Notes under the pieces: model-generated | Seen by the model: only the letters and a program-made list of their open reading frames with translations | What the model was told of the DNA's origin: nothing | Databases searched by the model: none | Shown: piece by piece, positions 52,730 through 60,709 of the stretch | How the letters are laid out: every line of letters begins with the position of its first letter | How positions within the stretch are numbered: position 1 is the stretch's first letter | Assembly: GCF_001565895.1 (NCBI RefSeq) | Contig: NZ_LSNE01000002.1 | Coordinates: 146,364-210,363 of the forward strand | From: Paraglaciecola hydrolytica | GTDB lineage: Bacteria > Pseudomonadota > Gammaproteobacteria > Enterobacterales > Alteromonadaceae | Direction: 5' to 3' | Length of the DNA: 64,000 bases | Made by a program: the position numbers and the translations under genes

Positions 52730-55621
52730 ATGTATCGTTTAAATCAAAATAGATCACTTATGTCACATTCATCACATCGTCCGCGCTTTAAAATATTGAC
52801 TGCCGCGGTATTGGCAGCAATGTCTATCACTTCAACTTTAGCTGTTGCCCAAGATGCAGTTGATTCTGAGGCTGAAGTCATAGAAGTACGCGGGATTGCA
52901 GAATCTTACCGTAATGCCATTTCTGAAAAACGCAATGCTGCCACCATAGTTGACGCTTTGTCGTCTGCTGACATTGGTGCTTTACCTGATTTATCAGTGG
53001 CCGAAACCCTAGAGCGTATTACCGGTGTGACCGGTGACAGATTTAAGGGTAATGCTAGTGAGATTTCTATTCGCGGCTTAGGACCATTTTTGGGTTTTGC
53101 CACGGTGAATGGTCGGGCTATTTCCTCTGGTAGTGGTAACCGTTCAGTGGCTTTCAGTCAGTTTCCATCTGAATTGGTTAATGGTGTCGTAGTCTACAAA
53201 GCGCAAAAAGCTGACTTACTTGAAGGTGGTGTGTCGGGTTTAATCGATTTAAAAACCATCAAACCCGTTGATTATGGCAAGGAGCGTTTTTCGGCTGAAA
53301 TAAAAGGTAATTACAATCCTTATCAAAGTAAGTTTGAGGACGATAATGGCATAGGTGTGCGCACGTCTACCTCATATACCAATTCATTTGAGTTAGATAA
53401 TGGCGGAAAATTTGGTTTTGCTTTGGGTTATGCAGGCGCGAATATCTCGTCACCGGAAGAAAGTTACAATACCAGCTCAACAATGCGCAACTGTAATTCG
53501 AACTATGCGGTTGATGGTGGTAATGATTGTAGCTTTAGCGATCAACGTGCGGCGGCTAATGGAGGTAATGCAGAAAACGGCGATTATTACTTTATTTCTA
53601 ACTCGTTTTATTATCGCCAAATGGAATCTAAAGAGAAACGTGATGCAGTGATTGGCGCTATCCAATGGCAACCAAATCAGGATCTCGATATTAACTTAGA
53701 CGGCCAATGGTCAAACCGTTATTACTTTGAAGATCGTCACGATTTATTGTGGGACGACGGTCGTCGCCGTTTAGCTAACTGGACCACCAATGAAGAAGGT
53801 GCACCTGAAACAATCACTGGAGAGTCACGCATTAGTTCGTATGGCGAATATCGTGTTCGTGAAGAAGATTATAAAGGTCTAGGTTTAAATATTGACTGGC
53901 AAGCGACGTCAGAATTTAGGGTTGAATTTGATGCCGCTTACTCAGGCACGGAGCGCTATCAAACTCGTGAATATTCGCGTTTCAGAGGGCAAAGAACGTA
54001 CTACGATTGGGTTAATTCTGATGGTCAGGATTTTCCTGATATCAGCGCTGTGTATACGAATTTTAATGATCCAGCGGGAAGTGCAATTGACTGGAAATCA
54101 GACATTCAAGATTTGGCCTATTTTAATGCCGACAGTGAGGCGCGTTATTACCGTTTTGATATTAAAGATACTATCGGCAGTTACCGCTTAGACTTGGACT
54201 ATGCCTTAGACGGTAAGTTTTTCACCAATCTTAATGGTGGATTGGCTTTTTCTAGCCATAAACACGATAACTTTGAAGAAGAAAATAAAGCCCTAGCAAC
54301 CCCTTCTGGTGATAGAGCATCAAAGCTAGCTTCGGTTGCGAGTAATTGCTCGATTCCTTGGCCGCAAAGTGATTTTGGTGATGATGCCAATTCTCCTGTG
54401 AATTCATGGGCTACCTATGATACTCGTTGTGGCTACAACACTTTAGTAGGCAGCGATGACCTGAGTGTTGATCCTACTACACCATCTGCAGGAGACGTAC
54501 GTTTAACCGAAGATGTCACTTCAGTTTATGCAATGGCAGAGTTTTCAACCGAATGGGGCGATATGCCACTCGATGGCAACGTTGGTGTGCGTTATGTACA
54601 AACAGACGTTGAATCTCAAGGTGTGCGCACGTCTTATTCCGTTTTAAGTGATCCCAATGGTTTTATTAGTTTTGAAACTAAGCCAGGTTCGGTTGAAATG
54701 AGCACTTTAACCAACGATTACAGTAATCTACTGCCGAGTGTTAACCTAAGTTTAGGTATCAGTGATGAACTGCAATTACGTTTTGCCGCCTATGCGGGTT
54801 TATCCCGTCCTGATATGTGGTTTTTTGGTGCTGCACGGAATATTGGCTCAGTCACCGCGGATGAAGAGTTCACCACAGTAGCTGCGGCACTGGATGGCAA
54901 CGTCACTGCCAGCGGTAATCCCTATCTAGAAGCCTTAGAATCCAATAACTACGATCTAAACCTAAGCTATTTTATAAATACTGACACTATGTTGTCGGCC
55001 GCGGTGTATTACAAAACCTTTAATGCCGCCTTTGAATCAGCGGTAGATAAAGAAGATGTAGTGGTTGATGGGCAAAGCTACAACGTAGAAGTGCAGGGGC
55101 GTCCAACCATAGTAGACGATAGCTCATCTATTGTGGGATATGAGCTGAGCGCGCTACATCGTTTTACTACTTTACCTGCGCCTTTTGATGGTTTGGGTGT
55201 ATCGATTAACTACAACTATGCTGATTCTGATTTTGAAACACCAGAAGCTGCAGCTGACATCAGCCCAGAAGTCCGTGCCCAAATCATGCCGAGTACAATT
55301 GCAGGTTTAAGTAAACACAACTTTAGTAGTCAAGTTTATTGGGAGAACGATGATTTTTCCGCTCGTTTGTCTTACAAATTCCGTTCGGAATATCTCAAAC
55401 CCTTTGGTGCAAGTTTGGCGCAATCTAATCGTATAGTGGATGACACGGCATCGGTTGATTTGGATTTGGCCTATGAGATCAATAAAAACTTCAAAGTGAA
55501 GTTTCAGGCGATCAACTTAACCAACGAACCTTATGTAGAGCAACGTGTGGCCCATGACTTCTATAATAGAATTGAATATTCAGGTGCCAGATATTTTGTT
55601 GGTTTACAATATCGTATGTAA
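52730..55621 (+). CDS. TonB-dependent outer-membrane receptor
   Basis: 963 residues: signal peptide (about 20-40, ending TLAVAQ), TonB-box-like EVIEVRG just after, plug domain (RNAATIVDALSSADIGALPDLSVAETLERITGVTG, RGLGPFLGFATVNGR, LEGGVSGLIDLKT) and a long 22-stranded barrel ending in YFVGLQYRM. The plug variant with NAATIVDALSSADIG is the type common in carbohydrate-uptake receptors of Alteromonadales and Caulobacterales. It should import oligosaccharides released by the surface enzymes of this locus, powered by TonB-ExbBD. It diverges from the GH105 operon. Confidence 0.92.
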   Translation: MYRLNQNRSLMSHSSHRPRFKILTAAVLAAMSITSTLAVAQDAVDSEAEVIEVRGIAESYRNAISEKRNAATIVDALSSADIGALPDLSVAETLERITGVTGDRFKGNASEISIRGLGPFLGFATVNGRAISSGSGNRSVAFSQFPSELVNGVVVYKAQKADLLEGGVSGLIDLKTIKPVDYGKERFSAEIKGNYNPYQSKFEDDNGIGVRTSTSYTNSFELDNGGKFGFALGYAGANISSPEESYNTSSTMRNCNSNYAVDGGNDCSFSDQRAAANGGNAENGDYYFISNSFYYRQMESKEKRDAVIGAIQWQPNQDLDINLDGQWSNRYYFEDRHDLLWDDGRRRLANWTTNEEGAPETITGESRISSYGEYRVREEDYKGLGLNIDWQATSEFRVEFDAAYSGTERYQTREYSRFRGQRTYYDWVNSDGQDFPDISAVYTNFNDPAGSAIDWKSDIQDLAYFNADSEARYYRFDIKDTIGSYRLDLDYALDGKFFTNLNGGLAFSSHKHDNFEEENKALATPSGDRASKLASVASNCSIPWPQSDFGDDANSPVNSWATYDTRCGYNTLVGSDDLSVDPTTPSAGDVRLTEDVTSVYAMAEFSTEWGDMPLDGNVGVRYVQTDVESQGVRTSYSVLSDPNGFISFETKPGSVEMSTLTNDYSNLLPSVNLSLGISDELQLRFAAYAGLSRPDMWFFGAARNIGSVTADEEFTTVAAALDGNVTASGNPYLEALESNNYDLNLSYFINTDTMLSAAVYYKTFNAAFESAVDKEDVVVDGQSYNVEVQGRPTIVDDSSSIVGYELSALHRFTTLPAPFDGLGVSINYNYADSDFETPEAAADISPEVRAQIMPSTIAGLSKHNFSSQVYWENDDFSARLSYKFRSEYLKPFGASLAQSNRIVDDTASVDLDLAYEINKNFKVKFQAINLTNEPYVEQRVAHDFYNRIEYSGARYFVGLQYRM

Positions 55622-55673
55622 TGAAATAGGGTGCCTTAATTAAAAGTCATCGACCGTTTTTTTGATTTTATCA

Positions 55674-55700
55674 CTAAGAGCTAATGTTATTAGCTCTTAG
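55674..55700 (+). terminator. Hairpin after the TonB receptor gene
   Basis: CTAAGAGCTAAT and ATTAGCTCTTAG pair over a GTT loop (12-bp stem). Only a short T-run follows (TATTT), so it may be a weak terminator or an mRNA-stabilising hairpin ahead of uxuA. Confidence 0.65.
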
Positions 55701-55843
55701 TATTTGGCCGCTGGAAGTACGTACAAAGGCCAAAAAGATATCGTCATATTAGTTTATGACCTCTATCGATAACTTATCAAATGGGATGTTTGCTGCGATT
55801 ATTCGTAATACATTTACTATTTAAAGTTAATGTATTTACATGT

Positions 55844-55872
55844 TATATTGGTAATGTGGTATTACCAATATA
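55844..55872. promoter_or_regulatory. Candidate GntR/FCD operator upstream of uxuA
   Basis: A perfect inverted repeat: TATATTGGTAAT, 5-nt spacer GTGGT, ATTACCAATATA. Within it TGGTATTACCA forms a smaller palindrome of the UxuR/FadR operator kind. It ends about 75 nt before the uxuA start, suitable for repression by the adjacent GntR regulator when no uronate inducer is present. Confidence 0.6.
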
Positions 55873-55947
55873 TTGATGCATAGTTTTACACAGCAATTCA
55901 GTAGAAATATTTATCTTTTTTGTATTTAAAAGCAGAGGCGAAGTTAA

Positions 55948-57141
55948 ATGATTGAGACGTGGCGTTGGTTTGGACCAAGTGATTCAATAAGTCTACAAAA
56001 AATCCGCCAGGCTGGCGCGACAGGGATTGTTACTTCATTACATGAAGTTAAAACCGGCGACGTTTGGACGATAGAAGCAATTAGCAAACATAAAAAGTTA
56101 ATCGAAGATGCAGGTTTGCAGTGGACGGTAATCGAAAGTATTCCGGTACATAATGATATCAAAACCCGCACTGGCAACTATTTACAGCTGATCGAAAACT
56201 ATAAAGAATCAGTAAAAAATGCGGCTGCTTGTGGCGTTTACACCATTTGTTATAACTTTATGCCGGTGGTCGATTGGACCCGTACAAACTTAATGTATCG
56301 CCTACCTAATAACAGCCATGCACTACGTTTTGAAATGACAGACTTTGCCGCCTATGACATGTACATGTTGGAGCGTAAAGGTGCAGAAGAAAGCTATGAG
56401 CCCATGGTTAAAGAAAAAGCCCTTGAGCGTTTTTCAAAGATGAATGAGCTAGAACGTCAAGAGCTTGAAAAAAATATCATCGCGGGTTTGCCGGGCGGTG
56501 AGGGCTCTTATACCCGCGATAGTATTCGTGCAGCTATTCAGCAGTTTATCGAATTAGGTACGGAAGGATTTAGGCAAAATCTGTTTTTGTTTTTACAAGC
56601 CATTATTCCCGATGCTGAAGCTGCGGGTGCCAAGATGTGTATTCACCCGGATGATCCGCCTTTTTCGCTGTTTGGTTTACCGCGTGTTGTTTCAACCGCT
56701 TCTGACGCGCAAGCGCTGCTTGATGCTTGCCCAAGTCCCGCCAATGGTTTAACCATGTGCGCAGGCTCTTATGGTGCCAGAGGCGATAATAACTTAGTGC
56801 AAATGGCCAGAGACTTTGGCTCGCGAATCTATTTTGTACATTTACGAAATGTTATCCGTGAAGCTGATGGTTCGTTTTATGAGTCAGATCACTTAGCCGG
56901 TGATAACGATATGGTTGGCTTGGTGGAGGCTTTGTTAAGCGAAGAAAAACGACGCAGCCAAGAGGCAGATGGTAAACCTTATTTGTCTATACCAATGCGC
57001 CCAGATCACGGTCATTTGCTCGAAGATGAATTGAATCAACCAGGGGTTAAACCGGGTTATAGCTATGTTGGTCGTTTAAAAGGTTTAGCAGAGTTACGCG
57101 GAGTAATACATACAGTGGGTAATTTTGTTAATCGCCAGTAA
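55948..57141 (+). CDS. uxuA: Mannonate dehydratase
   Basis: 397 residues (E. coli UxuA 394). It dehydrates D-mannonate to 2-keto-3-deoxygluconate in glucuronate catabolism. Opening METWRWFGP-type sequence (MIETWRWFGPSDSISLQKIRQAGATGIVTSLHEV) and metal-ligand region (KMCIHPDDPPFSLFGLPRVVST, CAGSYGARGDNN, FVHLRNV, PMRPDHGHLL) are canonical. AGAGGCGAAG precedes the ATG. The partner genes uxuB and uxaC are not in the window. Its presence points to glucuronate as an intermediate of the locus substrate. Confidence 0.95.
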   Translation: MIETWRWFGPSDSISLQKIRQAGATGIVTSLHEVKTGDVWTIEAISKHKKLIEDAGLQWTVIESIPVHNDIKTRTGNYLQLIENYKESVKNAAACGVYTICYNFMPVVDWTRTNLMYRLPNNSHALRFEMTDFAAYDMYMLERKGAEESYEPMVKEKALERFSKMNELERQELEKNIIAGLPGGEGSYTRDSIRAAIQQFIELGTEGFRQNLFLFLQAIIPDAEAAGAKMCIHPDDPPFSLFGLPRVVSTASDAQALLDACPSPANGLTMCAGSYGARGDNNLVQMARDFGSRIYFVHLRNVIREADGSFYESDHLAGDNDMVGLVEALLSEEKRRSQEADGKPYLSIPMRPDHGHLLEDELNQPGVKPGYSYVGRLKGLAELRGVIHTVGNFVNRQ

Positions 57142-57170
57142 CTAAGCTGCCTTAACTTTTATTCACTGCT

Positions 57171-57195
57171 AAAAGGCTAATAATATTAGCCTTTT
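57171..57195. terminator. Bidirectional terminator between uxuA and gntR
   Basis: AAAAGGCTAAT and ATTAGCCTTTT pair over a 3-nt loop; T-runs flank it on both strands. It abuts the stop codon of the converging GntR gene. Confidence 0.85.
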
Positions 57196-57918
57196 TTATT
57201 TGTTGAAATGGGCCGCTGCGTTAGTGGTGGCATTTTCAATGTGGATCTTCATGGCGGTGCGGGCTTTTTCAGGGTTACGTTGTTCTAAGGCTTGTAAAAT
57301 TTTGCGATGTTCGCTTATGGAAGGATGCACCCCTTCTTCACGAATACGTTGTAAAAAGGCGGTACTCAATTGTGATTCATTACGTAAGTCCCACAGCCAT
57401 TCTACCACCGATGCTATGGCACTGTTTTGGCAGGCTTGAGCAATAATCGAATGGAATTTTTGGTCGGCTTTTTCTGAAGCGTCAGGCTTCTTTTCCTCTT
57501 CTTCCATTTCATCGACGACTTTGCGTAATTCCTCAATCTGTTCATTAGTAATTCTCGCCGCGGCTAGAGCACAGGCTTCGGATTCTATGATGTAACGAAT
57601 TTCCAATATTTCAAAAGGGCCCACTCCCTTATCATTCAGTTCTGGCTCACGTTTACGTGGTTGTTTAGTAACGTAGATCCCAGAACCTGTGCGTATTTCT
57701 ATGACGCCAGAAAGCTCAAGAGCAATCATCGCTTCTCGAATAGTAGGGCGGCTGACGCCTAATTGTTCGGCTAACTCACGCTCTGAGGGAAAACGCTGAC
57801 CGGGTTTGATCGCCCCATCGTCAATCAACTTATTTAACTGTTCCGCTACCTTTAAATACAAACGGTCACTTTTGATTATTTGTAATTGCAGACCTTTTAG
57901 TTCGTTTGGCAAAGACAT
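57196..57918 (-). CDS. GntR-family regulator, FCD/FadR subgroup (UxuR/ExuR-like)
   Basis: 240 residues. The N-terminal winged helix (KVAEQLNKLIDDGAIKPGQRFPSERELAEQLGVSRPTIREAMIALELSGVIEIRTGSGIYV, residues 22-84) is followed by an FCD ligand-binding domain (about 100-225) with conserved metal/ligand positions (RYIIESEACALAAA, DQKFHSIIAQACQN, SEHRKILQALEQRN). Such regulators sense uronates (fructuronate/mannonate) and repress catabolic genes. It converges on uxuA, and its probable operators lie upstream of uxuA and of GH105/TonB receptor. Confidence 0.88.
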   Translation of the reverse strand: MSLPNELKGLQLQIIKSDRLYLKVAEQLNKLIDDGAIKPGQRFPSERELAEQLGVSRPTIREAMIALELSGVIEIRTGSGIYVTKQPRKREPELNDKGVGPFEILEIRYIIESEACALAAARITNEQIEELRKVVDEMEEEEKKPDASEKADQKFHSIIAQACQNSAIASVVEWLWDLRNESQLSTAFLQRIREEGVHPSISEHRKILQALEQRNPEKARTAMKIHIENATTNAAAHFNK

Positions 57919-58490
57919 GTTGCGTACTCAGTAATAATGCTGAAAGTTAAGAGTAAGTATGTATCCAATTTGATTGGAGCATATTGGTCGTACATCATAG
58001 CCAATTAAACGAAACCATTGAAGGCTTTGTAAGACAAATAATTAATTTAATTTAAAAACACGCTAATTTTATTTCATAAATTAGAAAATTTTATGTGTTC
58101 AGAGTTAGAGGTAAAGCCAATATTTAAGCAGATACCCCTTATCATTAGAATTGCACTGTTGCATCCAATGAATGAGGTTATATATGGATACTACTAAAGT
58201 GACTGGGGCACCTGAGTAAACATGCACTCGAATGATGAAGAGTAGAGTTAGTTGTTCTAATCTGTGTCTCTGGAAATAGTTTAGAAAACGTTTTTCTTTA
58301 AATTTTGTAGTCGATTTACGTTTTTATATAAACTTGCTATAAAACGCTGGTTTTGGTAGTGAAAACTGCAAACTAAAATAAAAACAAAAATACTTCAATT
58401 TAATTAACAAAAAATCAATAAATTTAAGCATTTAGTTAGCTGAAAACGATTTACATGTTAATCTATGTTTAAGTATAAATATGCAGAGCA
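57919..58490. other. Divergent intergenic region, gntR to lacI-type regulator
   Basis: 572 A+T-rich nt separating the two local regulators. It contains two AAAACG-centred palindrome-like elements (58283-58297 and 58441-58455) suited to the LacI-family protein, and a CCAAT-TTG-ATTGG inverted repeat at 57965-57977 near the GntR start. No small gene or RNA was recognised. Confidence 0.5.
58283..58297. promoter_or_regulatory. Candidate LacI-family operator
   Basis: AGAAAACGTTTTTCT is a near-perfect palindrome with the central CG typical of LacI/GalR operators. A related TGAAAACGATTTACA lies at 58441-58455, 35 nt before the regulator start. Both fit autoregulation of the regulator. Confidence 0.45.
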
Positions 58491-59516
58491 ATGTTTGTGG
58501 CAACAGTTGGCATTAAAGATATCGCAACCCTAGCAAAGGTGTCGCCTGCGACGGTATCCAGAGTACTAAGCTCACCAGAATTGGTATCGAAAAAGACCTT
58601 AAATAAGGTTAAAAAGATCATTGATGAAATGGGGTATCGCCCTAATCGCATCGGTGCCAGTTTGCGTACCCGTAAAAGTGGCAATATTGTTGCCATCATT
58701 CCTGATATTACCAATCCTGTAAATGCCGGTATTATACGTGCAATTGAACAAGGTGCACAAAGTGCCGGTTACTCGATATTGTTAGGCGATACTCAAGGTT
58801 TAGTTGAACGGGAACGCCACTATGCCGATTTAGTGACATCTGGGCAAGCTGACGGGGTGTTATTATTTTGCTCACGTATGCCATTTAGAATCGATCCCAC
58901 TTTGCCATTAAGTGGACAAATTCCACCTATGGTAAATGCAAATGAAAACATGGGTAACGATGAAATTGTACAAGTTGCGGTTGATAATGTCGCTGCGGCA
59001 AAAGCCGCTGTAGACTATTTAGTTGCACAAGGCCATAAACGTATTGCAGCGATTACCGGACCTGATGATATTCCCAGTTCAAATGAGCGTCTGCAAGGGT
59101 ATTTTGCAGCACTTGAAGAAGCTGGTTTAGTGCTTGATCCAGATTTGCAAATTGCTGGTACTTACACAGTGGATTCGGGTGTGAACTGCGCCGAAAAGTT
59201 ATTGTTATTACGTAAACGACCAACCGCAATTTTTTGTTTCAATGACGAAATGGCCATTGGGGTGATGAAGTTGCTGAAAAAGCAGGGCTTTTTGATCCCC
59301 GAAGATGTCTCTGTGATGGGTTTTGATGATATTCATTACGCTGAATATGTGACACCCGCTTTGAGCACAGTACACCAACCCTTAAAAGAAATTGGTACTG
59401 CATGTATCAATTTATTGCTTGAGCAATTGCGTGGAAATCATGTTCCACCTGGCAGACAATTTTTACCTTTTGAACTAAAGCTCAGAGCCAGTACTGGTCC
59501 AGCACCTCATTTTTAA
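58491..59516 (+). CDS. LacI-family transcriptional regulator
   Basis: 341 residues. Helix-turn-helix VGIKDIATLAKVSPATVSRVLSSPELVSKKTLNKVKKIIDEMGYRPN (7-53) with the LacI hinge region following, then a periplasmic-binding-protein-like ligand domain (NIVAIIPDITNPVNAGIIRAIEQ, DGVLLFCSRM, ITGPDDIPSSNERLQGY, AIFCFNDEMAIGVMKLLKKQG, VSVMGFDDIHYAEYVTPALSTVHQP). It resembles CytR/GalR-type proteins that bind sugars. It likely controls the neutral-sugar half of the locus (GH5, GH94, symporter) and converges on GH5. Confidence 0.9.
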   Translation: MFVATVGIKDIATLAKVSPATVSRVLSSPELVSKKTLNKVKKIIDEMGYRPNRIGASLRTRKSGNIVAIIPDITNPVNAGIIRAIEQGAQSAGYSILLGDTQGLVERERHYADLVTSGQADGVLLFCSRMPFRIDPTLPLSGQIPPMVNANENMGNDEIVQVAVDNVAAAKAAVDYLVAQGHKRIAAITGPDDIPSSNERLQGYFAALEEAGLVLDPDLQIAGTYTVDSGVNCAEKLLLLRKRPTAIFCFNDEMAIGVMKLLKKQGFLIPEDVSVMGFDDIHYAEYVTPALSTVHQPLKEIGTACINLLLEQLRGNHVPPGRQFLPFELKLRASTGPAPHF

Positions 59517-59517
59517 G

Positions 59518-59553
59518 CAAAAAAAAGCGCCAGATGGTAATACTTCAGGCGCT
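59518..59553 (-). terminator. Terminator of the symporter-GH94-GH5 operon
   Basis: On the minus strand AGCGCC-TGA pairs with TCT-GGCGCT and is followed by eight T residues (59518-59525). It lies 48 nt past the GH5 stop and also close behind the converging LacI gene. Confidence 0.8.
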
Positions 59554-59601
59554 GTGTTCTCGAACTTTCTTATCTAAAATCAATTAGTACATTACAAGCA
59601 G

Positions 59602-60681
59602 TTAGTTGTTTAGCTTTAACAGTTGCTGTTTAAAAAAGGCACCTTGCTCAGTGGGGGTAAATTGCCAATCGCTGATCATAGTCGGTGACCAGTTAGGATC
59701 AAACACCCATACCACCCACGAAATATTGCGCTGCTCCATAAACTCCACGATTTGTGGACCATAACTGCCGTCATTTTTCACGGGTATATGAGCGCCGTAC
59801 CCATCAGCTTGCACCCAACCTAACTCGGTAACTATGACAGGATAATCACTGGCTGCAAAACCCCAATCACGTTGCCAAAGTGTAAAATTGTTATCTTTGT
59901 TACTGTTCAAGTCTTGTGAGGTTTTTTGTGGGTATGGATGTGATGTATAAGCTATGCCAGCTCTTTCGATGGGATGCTCAGCGATAGGGCGTAGATCATA
60001 AGCCCAGTTAAATCCCGCCACTAATGGAATAACATTCTTATCTTGTGCATAAATGATATCAATCAATTGTTCGTTGACATTTTTCCAGTCTAGCCAATTA
60101 GCTTTACCGGCTTTTTGACCTAAATCTGTAGGCTCATTAAACAATTCGTAAACCGCGATAGTGGGAACATTTTTATAACGCTGGGCAATAATATGCCAAA
60201 ACTCTTTAGTTTCTTCTAAAGTGGTGTCATACATCTTGTCTTGGTAGGTATTGCTAGGCAGATAACCAATGGAATGCCAGTCGATGATGAGATACAAACT
60301 CAGACTGTTAGCCCAGCTCACAGCTTCATCCAAGAGGGCTAAATAGTTATCTTTATCTGCTGTGCGCCAAGCTGATGGATGCACTGGCAAGCGTATTACA
60401 TTAACTCCCCAAGCTTTTAGCTCAGTGAATAAACTCAATGACCATTGCTGCTGTTTAAATATTTTGGCAGGGTCAGCAATATTCACTCCTCGTAATATCA
60501 CCTGCTTACCTGACTCATCTAGCAGTTTATTGCCACTGACTCGAATTAGTGATTGAGGCTGACTGAGTTTACTGCGATCAAAGCTTGTTAGAGCAGGGGA
60601 CTTTGCATCAGCATAGGCCCCCAAACAGCAAAACATGAGTAGCAAGCCCATCACAAGGTTTGAACTGTTTAATTTCGCCAT
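59602..60681 (-). CDS. Secreted GH5-family glycoside hydrolase
   Basis: 359 residues with signal peptide (about 1-25, ending GAYADA). GH5 (beta/alpha)8 landmarks in order: VILRGVNIADP, GVNVIRLPVHPSAW, LYLIIDWHSIG, ELFNEPT with the acid/base Glu, AYTSHPYP, VIVTELGW with the nucleophile Glu and WVVWVFDPNWSP. It would cleave a beta-1,4-glucan-type or mixed backbone by a retaining mechanism; the subfamily cannot be assigned. Last gene of the operon, 28 nt after GH94, with an AGGAGAG site before the ATG. Confidence 0.88.
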   Translation of the reverse strand: MAKLNSSNLVMGLLLMFCCLGAYADAKSPALTSFDRSKLSQPQSLIRVSGNKLLDESGKQVILRGVNIADPAKIFKQQQWSLSLFTELKAWGVNVIRLPVHPSAWRTADKDNYLALLDEAVSWANSLSLYLIIDWHSIGYLPSNTYQDKMYDTTLEETKEFWHIIAQRYKNVPTIAVYELFNEPTDLGQKAGKANWLDWKNVNEQLIDIIYAQDKNVIPLVAGFNWAYDLRPIAEHPIERAGIAYTSHPYPQKTSQDLNSNKDNNFTLWQRDWGFAASDYPVIVTELGWVQADGYGAHIPVKNDGSYGPQIVEFMEQRNISWVVWVFDPNWSPTMISDWQFTPTEQGAFFKQQLLKLNN

Positions 60682-60709
60682 GTTAACTCTCCTGTTGTTA
60701 CAACATTAT

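Noticed and set aside
57965..57977. CCAAT-TTG-ATTGG near the GntR start as an autoregulatory operator
   Set aside because: Half-sites are in the opposite order from the two matching palindromes (TTGG first, CCAA last), so it is not the same operator type.
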